A DNA stretch of 64,000 nt from assembly GCA_902774145.1 (NCBI GenBank), contig CACYHC010000008.1:1-64000 (forward strand), given 5' to 3'. Numbering within the stretch: the stretch's first letter is position 1; each line of letters begins with the position of its first letter. The translations under genes were made by a program, and so were the position numbers. Source of the stretch: an uncultured Bacteroidia bacterium (lineage in GTDB: Bacteria; Bacteroidota; Bacteroidia; Bacteroidales; UBA932). The notes under the pieces are model-generated. The model did not search any database, was not told where the DNA came from, and saw only the letters and a program-made list of their open reading frames with translations. This document shows, one piece after another, positions 62,361 through 64,000 of this stretch.

Positions 62361-62498
62361 TTAGATATCAAAGGGATAAACCAAATCATCAAATAATCTT
62401 TGTGCGTAGTCCAGGAGTTCCGGATATCCATCCGGATAACTCTTGACATAGTTTCGAATTGCGGCGATCAGGTCCGCCTCGCGGTCCGATAAAGCCAT
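62361..62498 (-). CDS. small hypothetical protein, operon partner of the DUF5053-like gene
   Basis: A 45-residue acidic protein (MALSDREADLIAAIRNYVKS, ending LFDDLVYPFDI). Longer starts at 62525 or 62549 overlap a textbook promoter whose -7 box contains the 62525 ATG, so the ATG at 62498 is chosen. It is one or two helices with no recognisable domain. Together with the DUF5053-like gene it forms a compact two-gene operon that could be antitoxin/regulator-like. That is only a guess from size and pairing. Confidence 0.6.
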   Translation of the reverse strand: MALSDREADLIAAIRNYVKSYPDGYPELLDYAQRLFDDLVYPFDI

Positions 62499-62518
62499 TT
62501 TTGTCGTTTTCGGTTCTG

Positions 62519-62550
62519 CAAACATAGTACGATTTTTTGTATAGTACAAA
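62519..62550 (-). promoter_or_regulatory. canonical promoter of the two-gene small operon
   Basis: On the minus strand TTTG (62550-62547), 20 bases, TATGTTTG (62526-62519), matching TTTG-N19-21-TAnnTTTG exactly. Transcription would begin near 62514, leaving a leader of about 16 bases before the ATG at 62498. Confidence 0.8.
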
Positions 62551-63286
62551 TTTTTATACTAAATATTTGCTATAAATCTACGACTTGAATCCGGACTTCA
62601 TAAACGACTGTTACGGGGGAATAGAAGATTTTTATGATTTATACACATTTTTACGCAAATGGACGAAAAACGCGACTTCGAGGCGGGCACCGCCGCCTCG
62701 CGGATACGAGGCTCGGCGGCTACGGCGCGGACGCTACGCCGGGCTCGATGGGGCGGCCCGCTCCGCGCCCGGCCGTTGCCCGGCAGCCCTGAGGTCCGGC
62801 AGCCCAGCAAAAAACGCCTCGAAATCCAGAGGTTGCCGGACCTATAAGCGAACAGACTACACGTCGGGTACGCGAAAAGGCAAGAGTTGCCCACGAAATT
62901 TGCAGAACCGCGTACCTATGGTACGTCAATATGTCAAAATAAGGGTAGTTTTTAACAAAACGGCGTACCGTCCTGCATCAGACATACCCACTGCGGGAGG
63001 TGTCCGTCATCTTTGGAGACCTCCCGCATTTTTGGCGATTCTTGCGCTTGGTGTCCCTGATTTCAGGACACCTCCCGCACCTAAAGGGGAGAACGGCACC
63101 ACCACCCGCGGCCACGAGGAGCGGCGAAAATAACGGGAGCGGGAGATGCCCCGGAGCGAATCGCCCATTGTTTCATTGAGCGGAGGGGCACTGCCGCGGA
63201 CGCTTTCGCCGCTCCGGAGTTCCGACGGGTGCGGTCTCCGATTAGCCGCTGCGGCAGCCGCGACGAGAAAAACGACAGGGCGGCTG
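62551..63286. other. non-coding, GC-rich palindromic region
   Basis: About 740 bases without a credible gene; ORFs here are Arg/Pro/Gly-rich and lack family features. It contains several inverted repeats: CGAGGCGG/CCGCCTCG near 62679-62701, AGGTCCGGCA (62792-62801) with TGCCGGACCT (62834-62843), the GCGGGAGGTGTCC repeats at 62993-63078, and CCGGAGCG (63151-63158) with CGCTCCGG (63210-63217). It may be a repetitive extragenic element or a decayed mobile element; nothing identifies a known RNA. Confidence 0.6.
62993..63078. repeat. dispersed GCGGGAGGTGTCC palindromes (second locus)
   Basis: GCGGGAGGTGTCC (62993-63005) pairs with GGAGACCTCCCGC (63015-63027), followed by ATTTTT. A further arm GGTGTCC (63050-63056) pairs with GGACACC, leading into TCCCGC (63066-63078). 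The same sequence forms the terminator at 3794-3830, and the loop TGATTTC is shared too, so these are copies of one element. Confidence 0.75.
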
Positions 63287-63697
63287 TCAGCAGAACGAGG
63301 TGTGGATCAGTTCCTGGCCGAGGCGGTGCAGGGCGGATTCCATTTTAAGAAGCTGGGGCTTGCGGGGTTTGGATTTTCCGTGCATATAGGCCCAGATTTG
63401 TTTGGGATGAATGCCGGCAAGACGGCCGAGGGCGGAGGGCGTAATAATACCGGAATAATATTCCATCAGATCCTTCACGTTCCACTGTACCTGGAATTCA
63501 TATTCTTCATCCAGCCAGTCAGGATAGAACAAGGCAGCCTCCTTCCCGTCTTCCTTCACAAGTTGCAGGGTTTCCCGAAGGGAGTCAATCGCGGCGGAAG
63601 GGGTATCCCCGCTGCCAAATATCGACGGGTGTTCATTACAGTAGACGGAATAAAATCCATCCGTCCCGATACTCATTGTAATATCTACCTTCTTCAT
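63287..63697 (-). CDS. hicB: HicB-family antitoxin
   Basis: A 136-residue antitoxin. The N-terminal half has the HicB partial RNase-H-like fold (MKKVDITMSIGTDGFYSVYC, GSGDTPSAAIDSLRETLQLV). The C-terminal third reads as a helix-turn-helix (TPSALGRLAGIHPKQIWAYM) followed by a basic linker, giving DNA-binding autorepression. It is longer than minimal HicB because of an inserted acidic FYPDWLDEEYEFQVQW segment. Its ATG overlaps the hicA stop by four bases, the usual toxin-first order. Confidence 0.9.
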   Translation of the reverse strand: MKKVDITMSIGTDGFYSVYCNEHPSIFGSGDTPSAAIDSLRETLQLVKEDGKEAALFYPDWLDEEYEFQVQWNVKDLMEYYSGIITPSALGRLAGIHPKQIWAYMHGKSKPRKPQLLKMESALHRLGQELIHTSFC

Positions 63698-63882
63698 AAC
63701 TCGATGTTCAATTCTTTTAGTAGGCGTTTTGCGAAGTCATTCCCGATTTCTTTCCCTTTATGATACGGGACGGTATAAATCTTCCCCTCTTTCTTGTACC
63801 GCTTATGGCTTCCTTTGCCCCGTCCCGGAATTTCCACCCAACCACTCTGGAGAATGATTCGATGTAGTTCTGTCATTTTCAT
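63694..63882 (-). CDS. hicA: HicA-family mRNA interferase toxin
   Basis: A 62-residue toxin with the dsRBD-like HicA fold: MKMTELHRIILQSGWVEIPG, then GKGSHKRYKKEG with the catalytic His, VPYHKGKEIGNDFAKRLLKEL. A TTG at 63891 could add three residues, but ATG at 63882 (or 63876) is preferred. HicA cleaves mRNA in translation-arrest conditions and is neutralised by HicB. The pair is AT-richer than the surrounding genome, consistent with horizontal acquisition. Confidence 0.9.
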   Translation of the reverse strand: MKMTELHRIILQSGWVEIPGRGKGSHKRYKKEGKIYTVPYHKGKEIGNDFAKRLLKELNIEL

Positions 63883-63907
63883 ACCGACCAATGATTGGAA
63901 GGCTTTG

Positions 63908-63938
63908 CAAAAATAGATATTTTTCTATTATTTACAAT
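63908..63938 (-). promoter_or_regulatory. hicAB promoter with AATAG/CTATT inverted repeat
   Basis: TATTTTTG (63915-63908, minus strand) is an exact -7 box; ATTG (63938-63935), 19 bases upstream, is a one-mismatch -33. The spacer contains AATAG...CTATT (63912-63929), a plausible HicB operator. The leader to the ATG at 63882 is about 20 bases. Confidence 0.6.
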
Positions 63939-64000
63939 AACCCTGTTAAAATTTCATCGGCGCAAAACTATACATTCAAGGGACGAATTCAAGGGGCACG

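Noticed and set aside
62598..62894. 98-codon minus-strand ORF in the GC-rich spacer
   Set aside because: Composition follows the palindromes and no family is recognisable; may be a translated repeat element only.
62585..63133. 182-codon plus-strand ORF in the GC-rich spacer
   Set aside because: Arg/Pro/Gly-rich composition, runs through several palindromes, no domain or promoter.
62551..63286. Possible tmRNA, RNase P RNA or group II intron in the spacer
   Set aside because: None of the diagnostic conserved sequences of these RNAs was found.

Overview
The window looks like a chromosomal segment of a GC-rich, probably gut-associated member of Bacteroidales (Bacteroidota). The evidence is a SusC/SusD pair, many SPII lipoproteins, a hybrid two-component regulator, promoters of the TTTG-N19/20-TAnnTTTG type, almost no Shine-Dalgarno sites, and very tight minus-strand gene packing. 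I cannot name the genus from sequence alone. No rRNA, tRNA, CRISPR array or transposase gene was seen.

Left part (1-15.8 kb). A truncated fimbrillin-like lipoprotein lies downstream of a Tat-type FAD oxidoreductase and diverges from a DASS dicarboxylate/anion transporter. A minus-strand run with 4-base overlaps then encodes a HAMP-ended sensor without an output domain, the potassium channel TrkH, a RecD-like helicase, a DPP-IV-type peptidase and an orphan SusD. Two plus-strand genes follow: a ROK regulator/kinase and a steroid 5-alpha-reductase-like membrane protein. Convergent to them is a B12 uptake unit: cobalamin riboswitch, BtuB-like receptor and a short FecCD/BtuC permease.

Centre (16.07-53.27 kb). 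This is one uninterrupted minus-strand block of 20 genes with gaps of at most about 25 bases, i.e. a very long polysaccharide-utilisation-type operon. In transcription order it holds a small peptide, a C-x-N-x-G repeat lipoprotein, a second small peptide, two more repeat lipoproteins, SusC, SusD, two BACON-type lipoproteins, a DUF5107-TPR protein, five sialidase/GH93-like propeller proteins (most with a CBM9-like tail) interleaved with a DUF4886 esterase, a GH5-like hydrolase, a 1,372-residue lipoprotein, a third small peptide and an SGNH esterase. Upstream lie the likely regulator (a 1,314-residue hybrid two-component system) and an aldose 1-epimerase lipoprotein, separated from the block by a terminator. 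The substrate cannot be fixed; an esterified, branched plant or host glycan (possibly arabinan-like) is a reasonable guess.

The most notable features are (i) an Mfa/fimbrillin-like N-terminal domain reused in seven lipoproteins with unrelated C-terminal parts, and (ii) three tiny peptides of 45-53 residues that share an LC-x-S core and an acidic Asp-Trp tail and sit between or before these lipoproteins.

Right part (58.5-64 kb). Housekeeping genes tpiA, glnS and yicC, a large nested inverted repeat, a two-gene small operon with a DUF5053-like protein, about 740 bases of GC-rich palindromic non-coding DNA, and a hicAB toxin-antitoxin pair.
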